In this document: positions 26,176 through 35,643 of the stretch, in pieces | Layout: every line of letters begins with the position of its first letter | How positions within the stretch are numbered: the first letter of the stretch is position 1 | NCBI RefSeq assembly: GCF_963668475.1 | Contig: NZ_OY764544.1 | Location: forward strand, 496,001 to 560,000 | Length of the DNA: 64,000 nt | Reading direction: 5' to 3' | Origin: an uncultured Methanospirillum sp. | GTDB lineage: Archaea > Halobacteriota > Methanomicrobia > Methanomicrobiales > Methanospirillaceae | Notes under the pieces: generated by a model | What the model was told of the DNA's origin: nothing | What the model saw: the letters and a program-made list of their open reading frames with translations, nothing else | The model's database searches: none | Translations under genes and position numbers: made by a program

Positions 26176-26896
26176 AATTTCTAACAAGGCCAGTGAGATA
26201 GTACAGCAGACCGGATACAAATTCATTTCCGGCAGGGAAGAGTTGAATCCGGGACAGGGTATCATCATGTACCGATAGAAGACCGTCCGTTGCCATTTTT
26301 TCTCTTGACTGGCTCAGAAACGCTCTGATTGTCTTGTTATCCATCTCGGGGTGAAATTGAAGACCAATCACCCGGGAATCATAGAAAAATGCCTGGTTCT
26401 GACATGTATCAGAGGCGTACAGGTGTACTGCACCGGGTGGAATACTGAACGTATCGTTGTGCCATTGAAAGACAGTAACCTCATCAGGAAAAATATCCAG
26501 ACCTGATACCGTAATCTCTTCACGTAACTGGCGTACACTATCGCGAAGCCGTCTGATAGTATGCCACCCGTATTCGGGAAGATCCGCCCGTGTAACAACT
26601 CCACCAAGGACTGCTGAGATGAGTTGACCGCCAAGACAGACACCGAGCACTGGTACTCCTGAATCAATCACAGCCCTGATGAAGATCTTTTCTGGAATGA
26701 GCCAGGGATACATTGATTCCTCATAAATATTCATTGCACCGCCCATGATGATGAGGAGGTCTACCTGATCCGGATCCGGAAGTGGATCCCCATTATAGAG
26801 ACGAATCCGAATGAGAGGTAAATCATGCTCTGCAAGCCATCTGGCAATGAATACCGGTTCATCGTCATGATCATGTTCAAGTGAATAGATGTGCAT
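26174..26896 (-). CDS. Class I glutamine amidotransferase (GMP synthase-like)
   Basis: 240 residues. The nucleophile elbow is LGVCLGGQ with Cys87; the catalytic His and Glu are H182 and E184 in IGLQFHPEMD; the oxyanion strand is LLIIMGGAMNIYEE. The enzyme class releases ammonia from glutamine, or in some stand-alone members hydrolyses gamma-glutamyl bonds. No synthase partner is fused or adjacent. The last residues (LTGLVRN) end exactly where hairpin-element copy C begins, so the stop codon may come from the inserted element. Confidence 0.88.
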   Translation of the reverse strand: MHIYSLEHDHDDEPVFIARWLAEHDLPLIRIRLYNGDPLPDPDQVDLLIIMGGAMNIYEESMYPWLIPEKIFIRAVIDSGVPVLGVCLGGQLISAVLGGVVTRADLPEYGWHTIRRLRDSVRQLREEITVSGLDIFPDEVTVFQWHNDTFSIPPGAVHLYASDTCQNQAFFYDSRVIGLQFHPEMDNKTIRAFLSQSREKMATDGLLSVHDDTLSRIQLFPAGNEFVSGLLYYLTGLVRN

Positions 26897-27015
26897 GGCA
26901 CCAAATCCCCAATTTCAGGGTATCAATTTTTTATGAATTTCTGATCATTCATCGTGGTAGACAGAATCAGAACAGGTTCATATGATACCTGTCCTGGAAT
27001 ATAATTCAGAGGAAA

Positions 27016-27038
27016 CGGGAGAGCGTTCCTCTCTCCCG
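27016..27038 (-). terminator. Stem-loop after the nif operon
   Basis: CGGGAGAG (27016-27023) pairs with CTCTCCCG (27031-27038), an eight-base-pair GC-rich stem about 57 bases past the last gene of the nif operon. On the minus strand TTTCC follows. It could end transcription or protect the 3' end of the mRNA. Confidence 0.5.
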
Positions 27039-27095
27039 AAAATATATGGTGTGGTATGGTATATCCTTGAGTAATCGAGTGGTATAGAGCTTTTT

Positions 27096-27734
27096 TCAGC
27101 TACACCCGCAGCTGTCAGCGGGGTTCCTGGTTAATACTAATTTCACCTCACTAGGGCCAAGACGCTCACTCTGCAGAGTAAACCCACAACACGTCGACTC
27201 CAGTGGAATCCAGGGGGGTACATGATCGCAGATCACTTCTAATGACTCATACGATCCAGCCCTGATAAACTTCTGAAGCACCTGTTTGCTGCTTACATCA
27301 GGTCTCTGCCCCTGAATCTCCTTGATTGAAAGGTAATACTTTCCCGGGGAGATCTCGACAGGCACCGGAATATCAGTTGATGTGACTTCCTGTGCAGAAT
27401 CCTGATCCTCTTCTTCCCTCCAGACCTGGTCGAGAAATTCCTCAGGCTTCCCGTGAATCTCCCAGACTCCGCACCGGGCCTTCTCCAGCTCAAAGAAGAT
27501 GGCTCCGGTTGCAACTCTCGCAACAAATATCCTGCAGTCGCCAAGAAACGTTACCAGTTCAGCCATCTTTGTTCTGAGCTGGGCCAGTCCCTGGCTGGTG
27601 TCGAGGGAAAAAGACATTCGCCTGACCGGTTCCCAGGAGGATAGCACTTTTGAGTATACGACAACCTCACCGGGTCCTGTCAGGGTAGTTGTACACCCCT
27701 CCTGATCCAGCATTGCTGCAATCTCGGGGATCAT
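27096..27734 (-). CDS. AnfO-family nitrogenase accessory protein
   Basis: 212 residues. The pattern GPGEVVVYSK..., FSLDTSQGLAQLRTKMAELV, FLGDCRIFVARVATGAIFFE, CGVWEIHGKPEEFLDQVWRE resembles AnfO/Anf1, proteins encoded beside the iron-only nitrogenase of Azotobacter and Rhodobacter. The C-terminus adds LSIKEIQGQRPDVSSKQVLQKF and ends CGCS. A GAGGAG ribosome binding site precedes the ATG, nine bases after the ferredoxin gene, making it the last gene of the operon. AnfO's molecular role is not settled. It is notable here because the operon encodes a molybdenum-type enzyme and no AnfG delta subunit. Family assignment is from memory of conserved motifs. Confidence 0.78.
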   Translation of the reverse strand: MIPEIAAMLDQEGCTTTLTGPGEVVVYSKVLSSWEPVRRMSFSLDTSQGLAQLRTKMAELVTFLGDCRIFVARVATGAIFFELEKARCGVWEIHGKPEEFLDQVWREEEDQDSAQEVTSTDIPVPVEISPGKYYLSIKEIQGQRPDVSSKQVLQKFIRAGSYESLEVICDHVPPWIPLESTCCGFTLQSERLGPSEVKLVLTRNPADSCGCS

Positions 27735-27743
27735 AATGTCTCC

Positions 27744-28052
27744 TCAGATAACCAGTCGCTCCACGACTGTACCGCCCTCGATGTGTGACTCCATGATCTC
27801 TTCCACATCATCAGGACCTACCGAGCCATACCAGACATTGTCAGGATAGACAACAACTATCGGACCTTTCTCACATATCCCGAAACATCCGGTATTGGTG
27901 ATGAAGACATCACCGCCCAGGTCGCGTTCTTCGATCTCTTCCATGAACTTTGCCATAACATCGACGCCTTCCTTTGTATGACAGAATCCTTTCTGCTGGC
28001 CGGTTGGTCGTGAACTGGTGCAGATAAAAATATGGTGTGATGGTTTTTGCAT
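27744..28052 (-). CDS. Thioredoxin-fold [2Fe-2S] ferredoxin
   Basis: 102 residues. C11, C24, C56 and C60 match the ligand pattern of thioredoxin-like [2Fe-2S] ferredoxins (ICTSSRP...GFC, then TNTGCFGICEKGPIVVVYPD). The motif IVVVYPDNVWYG is typical of this family and of NuoE-like domains. Such ferredoxins are common in nif clusters, where they may donate electrons or protect the enzyme. It has a strong AGGAG site and lies between nifN and the AnfO-family gene within the operon. Confidence 0.9.
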   Translation of the reverse strand: MQKPSHHIFICTSSRPTGQQKGFCHTKEGVDVMAKFMEEIEERDLGGDVFITNTGCFGICEKGPIVVVYPDNVWYGSVGPDDVEEIMESHIEGGTVVERLVI

Positions 28053-28088
28053 AATAATCTCCTGTGTTTTTTACGAATTCCTGCGGTT

Positions 28089-29462
28089 TCAGATATGATT
28101 GAACATCTCTTCTTTGGTCTTCTCCCGGTATGAGCCGTACTTCTGCTCAAGCAGGGTATTTGTGAACCGGTCCAGAAATGCAAGAGTTCCTGCATATCCG
28201 GCAGAGAAGATCCTCTGCCCGCCGATCCGGTCGTGAATCGGATATCCGATCCTGGTAACCGGGATCCCATGTCGTTCGGTCAGGAATTTTCCTCCAGTAT
28301 GCCCAACTCCGATCGTTGCTCCTGCTGAAACAGCAGCATGCTCAATAGAAGCGAAGTCAGCCTCTTCAATGATCACCGGCTGTTCAAGCAGTTCGGTAAG
28401 CATCGGTCGGATGAGATTCCCGAGTTTGCTGTGCGGCGATCCGCTCGCAATAACCACCGGCTCGGCACCATTCTCGATGCAGGTGCAGGTCAGGGCATAG
28501 ACCATCTCCGGCTCGCCGTAGATGACCGGTCTTCCTTCAGCATTATATTTGTGTGAATCAGCCATTCCATCCAGGAGCCAGCCACGTTCTAACGCAAGCT
28601 GCCCGGGAACCGGAAGACCGGTATGTGATGATAACGCCGCTATGAACTGGTCCACATTATCGAGCCCGATGGGGATCGGGAGGTTGACAAGTCTGACACC
28701 GAACTGCTGCTCCAGGAATAACCCGGGAGAGATCGCATCCGGACAGGTCATACCGAACTGGATCGTGATCGGAGCTCCGGGCATCCTTGAGATATCAGCA
28801 GGACTTGTCCCGCCGGTTGGGATCTTCTGGTAACTGCCACCGTATGGCCGGTCCAGTGTCATCGAGAAGTCCGGAATCAGGGTGTACTCCAGGTTGAACA
28901 TGCCGAGAATCCGTTTGATCTCCCTGATATCAGCAGGACTGATGTTCGGAATGATCACGTTGATCCGGTTGTGTGGTGCACAGGGTTTTGCATAATGGGC
29001 TATAATAGCCCGGGTTGCAGCCCAGAATCCTTCCGAATGGGTACCGCCATAACTTGGTGTTGCAACCGACACGATCTCAACATTGAGGTCTGGCCGTTCC
29101 TGCCTATAGGAACGGATGATCCGGTCCATATCCTCACCCATAGTCTCGGCAAGACAGGTCGTCAGGATCCCGAGCATCGTCGGCTGGTAGACCCGGAGCA
29201 CGTTGTCCAGTGCCTTCTTCAGATTCTTCTCACCACCGAGAATGGTCTGTTTCTCGTTCAGTGACGAGGATGCGATATCAACCGGCTCGTGAAAGTGCTC
29301 GACATTTGCAAGCCGCATGTACGTGCTGCAACCCTGGGATCCATGCACGAGCACCATAGCTCCCTTGATGCCCTTGAAGGCGATGACACCTCCAAGTGGC
29401 ATGCACATATGGCACTGGTTCTCGTTGACCTCTTTTACCCGGTGAGTACTGACGGTCTGCAT
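28089..29462 (-). CDS. nifN: Nitrogenase cofactor scaffold subunit NifN
   Basis: 457 residues, homologous to the beta subunit of nitrogenase. N-terminal features are NQCHMCMPLGGVIAFKGIKG and LVHGSQGCSTYMRLANVEHF, then TTCLAETMGEDM, TPSYGGTHSEGFW and IPNISPADIREIKRI. With NifE it forms the scaffold on which the FeMo cofactor precursor is finished before transfer to NifDK. It starts two bases after the nifE stop, preceded by AGGAGG. NifN is favoured over NifK because a better NifK candidate lies in the expected position after nifD, and this gene directly follows nifE. Confidence 0.93.
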   Translation of the reverse strand: MQTVSTHRVKEVNENQCHMCMPLGGVIAFKGIKGAMVLVHGSQGCSTYMRLANVEHFHEPVDIASSSLNEKQTILGGEKNLKKALDNVLRVYQPTMLGILTTCLAETMGEDMDRIIRSYRQERPDLNVEIVSVATPSYGGTHSEGFWAATRAIIAHYAKPCAPHNRINVIIPNISPADIREIKRILGMFNLEYTLIPDFSMTLDRPYGGSYQKIPTGGTSPADISRMPGAPITIQFGMTCPDAISPGLFLEQQFGVRLVNLPIPIGLDNVDQFIAALSSHTGLPVPGQLALERGWLLDGMADSHKYNAEGRPVIYGEPEMVYALTCTCIENGAEPVVIASGSPHSKLGNLIRPMLTELLEQPVIIEEADFASIEHAAVSAGATIGVGHTGGKFLTERHGIPVTRIGYPIHDRIGGQRIFSAGYAGTLAFLDRFTNTLLEQKYGSYREKTKEEMFNHI

Positions 29463-29464
29463 GA

Positions 29465-30847
29465 TTATCCCTCCTGTATGCTCTCTTTCAGATGTTTCCA
29501 GACAGGTGAACAGGTTGTGATGTACACTTCCTTGGCAAAGGTCACTGCCCCGTCAAACCCGGCAAGACATTTCTTTCGGTCATGATTATGATCCACGAAT
29601 CCGATGCCGAGTTTGTATGCAAGCACCCGTTCCTTTACGCCACCGGCCATGACATCAACCTTCATATCGAGAAGGAACCTCTCGATCTCTGCCGGGTTGG
29701 CATCGTCAACTACGATTGTTCCTTCGCTGAGCAGACCGCTGATGGTATCATACTCTTCCTGTTTCCCGGTCTGTGTTCCGGTAACGACGACCTCCATCCC
29801 GAGATCTTTCATCTGCCTGATCAGGGCGACGGCCTTAAAGGCTCCACCAACGTAAATGGCGGCTCGCTTTCCTGTCAGTTTCGTACGGTACTTCGCAATG
29901 AGTGGTTCGATCCTGGCATTTTCCCGTGCAATCAGTGCCTCGGCCTTTCTACTGATCTCCGGATCTCCGTAGAATTCTGCAATTCTTCGCAGACTGTCGG
30001 CAGTATTCTCTGCCCCGAAGAAGTTCACATCAAGGTAGGGAATCCCGTACTCCTGCTCTAACCGCTGGGCAACCCAGTGCATTGACCCGGTACACTGAAC
30101 GATGTTCAGGCATGACCCTGGTGCTTTCTTGAGTGCTGCAACGGTAGAATCACCGGTGAAGGCTACATTGACCTCAACGCCGATCTCTTTGAGATACTTC
30201 TCGATGAGCCACTTCTCTCCTCCCAGGTTGTATTCACCCAGGAAGTTGAGTTTTCGTGTCTTTTCTACGACCTCACCAGGTTTTGGCCTGATGAGTCGCA
30301 TGATCGCTTCGGCAGCTGCCCGGTACCCGACGATCTTGTTTCCTGACAGGAATCCGGATGATTCTACAGGAATGATATCGATTCCATACCGCTCGGAAGC
30401 ATCCTTGCAGACAGCAATGATATCATCGCCGATCATCCCGACCACACAGGTTGAATACACAAACACTGCAGGAGGATGATATTTTGTCACCACTTCATCG
30501 ATACAGGCAGCCAGTTTTGGTTCGCCACCAAAAACCACGTCCTTTTCTTTCAGGTCTGTGGAAAAACTATGCCGATACATCTCTGAACTGCTGGAGAGAC
30601 TTCCCCTGATATCCCAGGTGTACGTGGCACAGCCGATTGGACCGTGGACCAGGTGAACTGCATCCGTAATCGGATTCAGAACAACCCGTGCTCCGCAGAA
30701 TACGCAGGCTCTCTGGCTGACCGCTCCGGCCAGGCTGTCGTCTGCGCAATGAATGCGGCTTTTGTTCTTCCCTGTGGTTATGATGGAGTTCTGGCGTTCG
30801 CTAATGCATCCGGCTCCTGTGGCCGGCAACGAACAGACATGCTCCAT
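29465..30847 (-). CDS. nifE: Nitrogenase cofactor scaffold subunit NifE
   Basis: 460 residues of the nitrogenase alpha/NifE family. Key parts are QRACVFCGARVVLNPITDAV, VHLVHGPIGCATYTWDIRG, STCVVGMIGDDI, then LNFLGEYNLGGEKW, LNIVQCTGSMHWVAQ and YIDVNFFG-like LDVNFFGAEN. Compared with NifD it lacks the long insertion and ends earlier. The N-terminal region MEHVCSLPATGAGCIS adds cysteines. NifE and NifN form the heterotetramer that matures the cofactor. A GGAGAAATATC sequence before the ATG is the ribosome binding site. Confidence 0.93.
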   Translation of the reverse strand: MEHVCSLPATGAGCISERQNSIITTGKNKSRIHCADDSLAGAVSQRACVFCGARVVLNPITDAVHLVHGPIGCATYTWDIRGSLSSSSEMYRHSFSTDLKEKDVVFGGEPKLAACIDEVVTKYHPPAVFVYSTCVVGMIGDDIIAVCKDASERYGIDIIPVESSGFLSGNKIVGYRAAAEAIMRLIRPKPGEVVEKTRKLNFLGEYNLGGEKWLIEKYLKEIGVEVNVAFTGDSTVAALKKAPGSCLNIVQCTGSMHWVAQRLEQEYGIPYLDVNFFGAENTADSLRRIAEFYGDPEISRKAEALIARENARIEPLIAKYRTKLTGKRAAIYVGGAFKAVALIRQMKDLGMEVVVTGTQTGKQEEYDTISGLLSEGTIVVDDANPAEIERFLLDMKVDVMAGGVKERVLAYKLGIGFVDHNHDRKKCLAGFDGAVTFAKEVYITTCSPVWKHLKESIQEG

Positions 30848-30906
30848 GATATTTCTCCGTTTTAAATTGTGGCACTGGAAAGGGATGATCCCTTTGCCCT
30901 GCGGGT

Positions 30907-32277
30907 TTACAGTACCAGTTCGTAATCTTCATCCAGACAATCGCGGTCACGCCGGTCGAGGAGGGCATTACTGATCATCTCTATGAGCCGCAGACATCCT
31001 TTGTACCCGGTTATGGGCATGAGCGGATGAACGGCCCGGTCAAGAATCGGGAATCCTACTCTGACGAGTGGGATATCCTCGGCTCTTGCGATATATTTCC
31101 CGTATGTGTTTCCGATCAGGAGATCGACCGACTCTTCCTTGATCCACTGGTGCAGTTCGAAGAGATCTCCTTCAGCCTTGACAAGGTAATCCTCTATACC
31201 GGCTGCTTCGATCATTGCTCCGACTTCCTCTTCGAATACCTTCCCCGGAGTTCCTGTGATAACATACCTGGGAATCATTCCCATGGTCAGCACGAACTCA
31301 ACCATAGGAACCACGATGTCAGGATCCCCGTAGATTGCAACCTTCTTGCCCTGGTAGTGGAAGTGAGTATCGATGAGGGTGTCAACAACCTGACCACGTT
31401 CAAGAGTCAGGTCATCGGGAACCACTGCATCGAACTTCTCCTTGAGGGTCATGATCAGGTCATCTGTAGCCTTAAGCCCGATCGGAACCTTGAGCGGAGC
31501 ACATGGCACTCCGCATTTCTCCTGGAGTGCAGCTCCTGCTGCATTTGATGACCATGCTCCTATCGCCAGGGTCAGGCGTGAATTTCCACTATCCCTGATC
31601 TGCTCGATGGTCGCTCCTCCCTCCGGGTACATGTCATACTTGGCAGTCAGCGGAGAGTCAAGCACGTTGGTCGTGTCAGGGAACATGATCATGTCAACAC
31701 CCAGACTTGTTGTGATCCTCTTGATCTCACGCATGTCAGCGGGATTGACAAATCCCGGGATGATGTTTACACGTTTCTTTCGTACAGACTCCTCGTCCCG
31801 TGCAGCCAGGTAGGTGACCATGGCCTTGACCATGTTCGAGAACCCGGTGATATGGGATCCCTGGTATGACGGGGTGTTGGCGTGAATGACGACTTTTCCT
31901 TCAGGAACCTCAGACTGTTTGATGATCGTCGGCAGGTCATCACCTATCGTCTCACTGAGACAGGTAGTGTGAACCGCGATGATGTCGGGTTTGTAGATCT
32001 CAAACACATTCTTTATTGCTGTCTTCAGATTTGCTGCTCCGCCGAACACCGATGCTCCTTCAGTAAAGGAACTTGTGGATGCAAGTACCGGGTCACGGAA
32101 GTGACGTGAGAGATGCATCCGGTGGTAGGCACAGCAGCCCTGGGATCCATGACTGTGGGGAAGGCACCGGTGAATTCCGAGTGCCGCATACATTGCACCG
32201 ATAGGCTGGCAGGTTTTGACCGGGTTGATCTTCCCGATCGTGTGAACTACCTCGCCTTCTGGCATACATTCTAGCAT
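30907..32277 (-). CDS. nifK: Nitrogenase molybdenum-iron protein beta chain NifK
   Basis: 456 residues from the ATG at 32277, chosen because AGGAG lies eight bases upstream; a GTG at 32286 in frame would overlap that site. P-cluster ligands are C23 (KTCQPIGAMY), C48 (HGSQGCCAYHR) and C106 (TTCLSETIGDDL). TPSYQGSHITGFSNM and GNTYGKYIA further support NifK. It is the short form lacking the ~50-residue N-terminal extension of proteobacterial NifK, as in clostridial and archaeal enzymes. With NifD it forms the catalytic component that reduces N2 to ammonia. nifD ends 15 bases upstream of this start. Confidence 0.95.
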   Translation of the reverse strand: MLECMPEGEVVHTIGKINPVKTCQPIGAMYAALGIHRCLPHSHGSQGCCAYHRMHLSRHFRDPVLASTSSFTEGASVFGGAANLKTAIKNVFEIYKPDIIAVHTTCLSETIGDDLPTIIKQSEVPEGKVVIHANTPSYQGSHITGFSNMVKAMVTYLAARDEESVRKKRVNIIPGFVNPADMREIKRITTSLGVDMIMFPDTTNVLDSPLTAKYDMYPEGGATIEQIRDSGNSRLTLAIGAWSSNAAGAALQEKCGVPCAPLKVPIGLKATDDLIMTLKEKFDAVVPDDLTLERGQVVDTLIDTHFHYQGKKVAIYGDPDIVVPMVEFVLTMGMIPRYVITGTPGKVFEEEVGAMIEAAGIEDYLVKAEGDLFELHQWIKEESVDLLIGNTYGKYIARAEDIPLVRVGFPILDRAVHPLMPITGYKGCLRLIEMISNALLDRRDRDCLDEDYELVL

Positions 32278-32291
32278 TCCTATCACTCCTG

Positions 32292-33896
32292 TTATTGGGT
32301 CTGTTTCTCCCAGGGGGCTGTGACCAGTTTCCAGGCAGGTGTTGTCAACGCATTGGCAACATCACGGGCAAAGTTCAGTGCTCCGTTGTACCCGGCATAT
32401 GGTCCGCTGTAGTCGTACGAGTGCATCTGTTTTCCCGGCACTCCGAGTTTCTGCACGTAATATTTGTCTCTTACACCTGCAAACACGATGTCAGGCTTGA
32501 GGACACGAACCATCTTTTCCAGTTCATGATGATTGCAGTCATCGATCATGACCTCGCCGTCTTTCATGTCAGGCTCCATTCCTTCGTAGTAGCTGAGCGG
32601 GACCTTCTTGTTCAGGTCCTCGAACTTCTCCTTTGACATGTTGAGGTGAACATGGGCATCCTGGAACTTTTCCGGATCCGGGCTCAAGTGCAGCTCAGGG
32701 ATATTCTTTGAGTCTGCATCGATCTTGATCGATGGAATGACCTGACGTCCCTCGTAATCATCCCGGTGGGCAAACTCGTATCCTGCAACCACGACTTCCA
32801 TGCCGAGATCCCTCATGAGGTGCATGTAGTGGTGGCTCCGTGAGCCTCCGACAAAGGCGAACGCAGTCTTGCCCTGGCATATCTTGCGGTAATGCTCGAT
32901 GACCGGCATGATTCTGGCCTCTTCCCTGGCAATTACCTCTTCAGTCTTCTTGATGAGTTCTTCATCACCAAAGCAGAGGGCCATCTCACGAAGGCTCTTC
33001 TTGGTTGCTTCAACTCCGATGAAGTTCACCTTCAGCCACGGTGTCCCGTACTTGGTCTCCATCATCTCAGCGATGTAGTTGATCGACCGGTGACACTGCA
33101 CGAGATTCAGGTGGGCCTGGTGGAGATTCTTGATATGCAGGTAACTTGTATCTCCGGTAAGGATGCAGTTTACCCGGTATCCGATATCGCCCAGAATCCT
33201 CTCCATCTCCCAGCCGTCACCACCGATGTTGTACTCACCGAGAATGTTGATCACGAACTTCTCGCTCGGATCCCGGTCAGGACCTGTTCCGATAACATTC
33301 TCCATCAGGTTGTTGTTTGCGATGTGGTGTCCGGCAGACTGGCTCACTCCTTTGTATCCTTCACAGTTGAAGGAGAGTACCTGGATTCCATGCCGTTCCT
33401 GTGCGGCCTTTGCAACTGCACCAAGATCATCTCCGATAAGCCCGACCGGACAGGTTGCACAGATCGAGACTGCACGGGGATGAAACATCTCCACGACCTC
33501 GTCTATCATCTTGGCGAGTTTCTTCTCACCACCAAAGACGATGTCACTCTCCTGCATGTCGGTAGATACACACAGCGTAGAGAAGATCTTCTCTGCTGGT
33601 GTTTCATCGTCGGCACGGGCCTTGTTTCGTCTGGTTCCCCAGGCATAGAAGGCACACCCGATCGGTCCGTGGACGATATGGACCATATCCTTGATGGGAC
33701 CGACGACCACACCTTTGCATCCTGCATACGCACAGCCACGCTGGGTGATGATACCCGGAATAGTCCGGGTATTTGCTTCTATCTGCTGACAGGCCTGATT
33801 TGTATCGACGATGGTGATATGCTTCTTCCGGTTTTTGAGAACCTTCTCCGGATATTTTTCCAGCATATCCCCCATCATTTCTTCACTCATTGACAT
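32292..33896 (-). CDS. nifD: Nitrogenase molybdenum-iron protein alpha chain NifD
   Basis: 534 residues from the ATG at 33896; a TTG at 33905 is in frame but AGGA spacing favours the ATG. P-cluster ligands are C55 (QRGCAYAGCKGV), C81 (HGPIGC) and C149 (ATCPVGLIGDD). Cofactor ligands are C268 (NLVQCHRSINY) and H492 (QMHSYDYSGPYAGYNG), with Q186 and H190 (VSQSAGHHIAN) near the substrate site. Residues about 385-450 form the ~50-residue insertion known from Clostridium pasteurianum NifD. These points mark a Mo-type enzyme of the clostridial/archaeal lineage. Confidence 0.96.
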   Translation of the reverse strand: MSMSEEMMGDMLEKYPEKVLKNRKKHITIVDTNQACQQIEANTRTIPGIITQRGCAYAGCKGVVVGPIKDMVHIVHGPIGCAFYAWGTRRNKARADDETPAEKIFSTLCVSTDMQESDIVFGGEKKLAKMIDEVVEMFHPRAVSICATCPVGLIGDDLGAVAKAAQERHGIQVLSFNCEGYKGVSQSAGHHIANNNLMENVIGTGPDRDPSEKFVINILGEYNIGGDGWEMERILGDIGYRVNCILTGDTSYLHIKNLHQAHLNLVQCHRSINYIAEMMETKYGTPWLKVNFIGVEATKKSLREMALCFGDEELIKKTEEVIAREEARIMPVIEHYRKICQGKTAFAFVGGSRSHHYMHLMRDLGMEVVVAGYEFAHRDDYEGRQVIPSIKIDADSKNIPELHLSPDPEKFQDAHVHLNMSKEKFEDLNKKVPLSYYEGMEPDMKDGEVMIDDCNHHELEKMVRVLKPDIVFAGVRDKYYVQKLGVPGKQMHSYDYSGPYAGYNGALNFARDVANALTTPAWKLVTAPWEKQTQ

Positions 33897-33913
33897 CTGA
33901 ATCAAATCCTGTA

Positions 33914-34333
33914 TTACCAGATTGCTGCTTCTCCGGCTTCTCCGGTTCTCACACGTACTGCATCGGCAATTGGCATCACGAAGATAGCACCGTCACCGAC
34001 CGCGTTATCGGTCTTATTTGCCTTGGTGATAGCCTCGATGATACGGGGAACGTCATCATCGTGAGCAAGGATCGTAAAGAGCCTGCGGGGGAATAACCTG
34101 GATCCGTCAAGGAAACTGGTAACCTGCCGCTCGGCTTCTTCTACATCGATGCTCTCGTGCACTGCCATCTCAAGTAACTTGTTCTTCCGCTCCTGGATGA
34201 TCGCCGGATCTTCTACAGGTTTTCCCCTGCCAAGAACCTTAATCGCAGTAAATCCTGCGACTCCAGCTTCAATTAATGCCGTTTTTGTAGCATTCGTCTT
34301 ATTCATCCTGACGACTGCCATGATCTCTTTCAT
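33914..34333 (-). CDS. nifI2: PII-like nitrogenase regulator NifI2
   Basis: 139 residues of the GlnB/PII superfamily: MAVVRMNKTNATKTALIEAG, IKVLGRGK, a long T-loop region, and DGAIFVMPIADAVRVRTGE at the end. In methanogens NifI1 and NifI2 together bind NifDK and switch it off when ammonia is present, with 2-oxoglutarate relieving the block. The position between nifH and nifD is the diagnostic archaeal arrangement. GAGG seven bases before the first ATG supports the start. The T-loop contains FPRRLFTILAHDD after an extended linker, as in NifI2 rather than classical GlnB. Confidence 0.93.
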   Translation of the reverse strand: MKEIMAVVRMNKTNATKTALIEAGVAGFTAIKVLGRGKPVEDPAIIQERKNKLLEMAVHESIDVEEAERQVTSFLDGSRLFPRRLFTILAHDDDVPRIIEAITKANKTDNAVGDGAIFVMPIADAVRVRTGEAGEAAIW

Positions 34334-34347
34334 GAGATGCCTCGCCT

Positions 34348-34674
34348 TCAGAGACCTCGGCCGCCCCGGGAGATCGTGTAAACCTCTTCGAGTGGCGTGA
34401 TGAAGATCTTACCATCACCAAATGTTCCGTCTTCGCCGGTCCGGGCCGTCTTGAGGATCACATCGATGATATTTTCCCGCTCTTCATCGTGAATGGCAAC
34501 CATAATGAGGATCTTTGGAATCTCATCATAGAGCATTCCACCCATCTTGATACCTTTCTGCTTTCCACGACCGACAACATCCACGACGGTTGCAGCCGGA
34601 AATCCTGCCTTGGACAGGGATGCAAGTACTTCGTCTTTCTTTTCAGGTCTGACGATAGCTCTTATGAGTAACAT
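34348..34674 (-). CDS. nifI1: PII-like nitrogenase regulator NifI1
   Basis: 108 residues: LIRAIVRPEKKDEVLASLSK, VVDVVGRGKQKGIKMGGMLY, and GTFGDGKIFITPLEEVYTIS. This is the GlnB-like partner of NifI2 in ammonia switch-off of nitrogenase activity, acting directly on NifDK rather than on transcription. The T-loop Tyr uridylylated in bacterial GlnB is replaced by the methanogen-type sequence KMGGMLYDEIPK. It lies 21 bases after nifH with a purine-rich GGGGGAAAGGA ribosome binding region. Confidence 0.93.
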   Translation of the reverse strand: MLLIRAIVRPEKKDEVLASLSKAGFPAATVVDVVGRGKQKGIKMGGMLYDEIPKILIMVAIHDEERENIIDVILKTARTGEDGTFGDGKIFITPLEEVYTISRGGRGL

Positions 34675-34695
34675 ATTTCCTTTCCCCCTGCCACC

Positions 34696-35547
<852 letters not shown>

Positions 35548-35575
35548 TTACGATGCTATCCGCTATTCAATACAT

Positions 35576-35609
35576 AAGAGAGGCTCACGACAGATTTTGT
35601 GCCTCTCTT
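35576..35609 (-). promoter_or_regulatory. Leader stem-loop nearest nifH
   Basis: AAGAGAGGC (35576-35584) pairs with GCCTCTCTT (35601-35609), and the pairing continues inward as CAC/GTG past one bulged base. It ends about 50 bases before the nifH ATG. There is no U run after it, so it is more likely a stability or translation-control element than a simple terminator. Confidence 0.6.
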
Positions 35610-35643
35610 CCTTCACCCAACTCCCGGTTCAGGACCGCTGGCT

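Noticed and set aside
27857..28270. Minus-strand frame overlapping nifN and the ferredoxin gene
   Set aside because: Both overlapped genes have complete family motifs and strong ribosome binding sites; this frame has neither.
32892..33893. A 333-codon open frame opposite nifD
   Set aside because: It is a mirror of the nifD codon pattern; nifD has all catalytic residues, and the antisense product has no recognisable domain or ribosome binding site.
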